The notes under the pieces: model-generated | What the model was told of the DNA's origin: nothing | Database searches by the model: none | Seen by the model: only the letters and a program-made list of their open reading frames with translations | Translations under genes and position numbers: made by a program | Shown: piece after piece, positions 63,153 through 64,000 of the stretch | How positions within the stretch are numbered: the stretch's first letter is position 1 | Layout: each line of letters begins with the position of its first letter | From: Bradysia coprophila | Taxonomy: Eukaryota; Arthropoda; Insecta; Diptera; Sciaridae | DNA length: 64,000 bases | Direction: 5' to 3' | NCBI RefSeq assembly: GCF_014529535.1 | Contig: NW_023503372.1 | Coordinates: 2,641,772-2,705,771, forward strand

Positions 63153-64000
63153 CTAACATTCATCCGACTCGGATGAGGCATCGTGGAAATAATGACCAGC
63201 CCATGGTTTCATAAATTCGGCACACGTCGATGTCTTATGAGGCCCTTCATGATCGCCAACTTTAGCAACATCGTAACGTTCCATACCCTTCACAGAAGTT
63301 ACACGGTAAGGACCAAGAAATTTGCCTCGGAACTTCAAACCAGGTCCAAATTGCGTACGTTTGATTGCAATCACATCGTCAACATTGTACTGATTAGCAG
63401 GTTTACGTCGCCGGTTGAAGTTCTTCTTGTTTTCGGATTGAACCTTCAAAATTTGTCGCTTTGCATCAGATCGTAACACCTCGCGTTGATGAAAAAATTC
63501 ATCGATGATGTCATCTTGCAACCATTCCGCGAGCAAAATGTCCTCAACCAATCGCATTTTCGTACCAAACATGAGTTGAAATGGTGTAGTTCCAATACTA
63601 CGTTGATATGTGCTGTTGATGCACTTCTGAGCTCGTTCAACGTGTCGGTACCAGGTCATCGGGTCGTCCACTGACAACTTAGTGAGGACGGCAATTATGA
63701 TGGAATTCAATCGTTCGACTTGACCATTAGCACGAGGAACGCCAGTGGTGATTGGACGGAATTCTATCTTTTGATCTGCCAAATATTCGGTAAATTCTTT
63801 ACTTGTAAAAGAAGTGCCACGGTCGTCCACAACACGCCTTGGATTGCCGAAAGTTGATTGTACGATCTTCAATTTTGCGATGGCTTCGGCTGATGTAGTC
63901 GATCGCACCGGAAATAACCAAACGAATTTCGTAAAAGCGTCAATAACAGCAAAGATATGACGATATTGCTTAGACGTGGACGGTAACGGACCGAGGTGAT
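63153..64000 (-). CDS. Integrase end of a Ty3/gypsy pol polyprotein (partial)
   Basis: Open to the right edge; 282 complete codons are in the window. It covers the integrase catalytic core and C-terminus. The residue before HLGPLP at the very edge is only partly visible (xAT), compatible with the first catalytic Asp. The second Asp is in VVDDRGTSF and the Glu in NGQVERLN, with exactly 35 residues between, the D(35)E spacing of integrases. A TTPFQLMFG segment and a GKFLGPYRV motif (GPY/F module) follow, placing it in Ty3/gypsy. No stops or frameshifts in the visible part, so the copy may be young. Protease, reverse transcriptase and RNase H should lie beyond 64000. Confidence 0.92.
   Translation of the reverse strand, partial: HLGPLPSTSKQYRHIFAVIDAFTKFVWLFPVRSTTSAEAIAKLKIVQSTFGNPRRVVDDRGTSFTSKEFTEYLADQKIEFRPITTGVPRANGQVERLNSIIIAVLTKLSVDDPMTWYRHVERAQKCINSTYQRSIGTTPFQLMFGTKMRLVEDILLAEWLQDDIIDEFFHQREVLRSDAKRQILKVQSENKKNFNRRRKPANQYNVDDVIAIKRTQFGPGLKFRGKFLGPYRVTSVKGMERYDVAKVGDHEGPHKTSTCAEFMKPWAGHYFHDASSESDEC

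Overview
The window is eukaryotic and fits an insect, most likely a nematoceran fly (inference). It is AT-rich. The genes are split by short GT-AG introns of about 55-75 nt plus a few kb-scale ones. The recognisable proteins are animal housekeeping proteins; the CSN2 product has the same 444-residue length I recall for the Drosophila protein. No bacterial or viral genome structure is seen.

Layout: a chitin-binding peritrophin exon on the minus strand lies at the extreme left (16-198). From 0.2 to 10.3 kb I see no gene, only small inverted-repeat transposons and hairpins. A conserved cluster follows: CSN2/alien (+, 10.3-14.2 kb), a BRICHOS-domain ITM2/BRI protein (-, 18.1-21.6 kb), mitochondrial enoyl-CoA reductase MECR (+, 22.5-23.7 kb) and POP1 of RNase P/MRP (-, 23.7-26.3 kb). 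ITM2 and MECR are head to head; MECR and POP1 converge with 52 bp between stop codons. Two related tRNA-like genes with oversized anticodon arms lie at 28.3 and 29.0 kb. A five-exon gene for an unrecognised tail-anchored protein lies at 33.6-36.5 kb (-).

The right half holds lineage-specific secreted proteins: an LRR pseudogene (38.1 kb), a secreted LRR protein (40.1-41.0 kb), a related LRR protein with a Thr/Asp repeat stalk (47.0-47.9 kb) and a secreted protein made of two copies of one unrecognised domain (53.8-54.6 kb). The far right has a broken non-LTR retrotransposon fragment (58.7-59.1 kb), a 52-bp minisatellite and the 3' end of a Ty3/gypsy-type LTR retrotransposon inserted at the minisatellite edge and running off the window.

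Between genes the DNA is dense in non-autonomous DNA transposons. Several families can be separated by terminal repeats and target duplications: TTAA (piggyBac-like), TTA/TAA (PIF/Harbinger-like), TA (Tc1/mariner-like) and 8 bp (hAT-like). All exon coordinates were placed by eye from splice motifs, reading frame and protein-family similarity; no alignment or database search was run.
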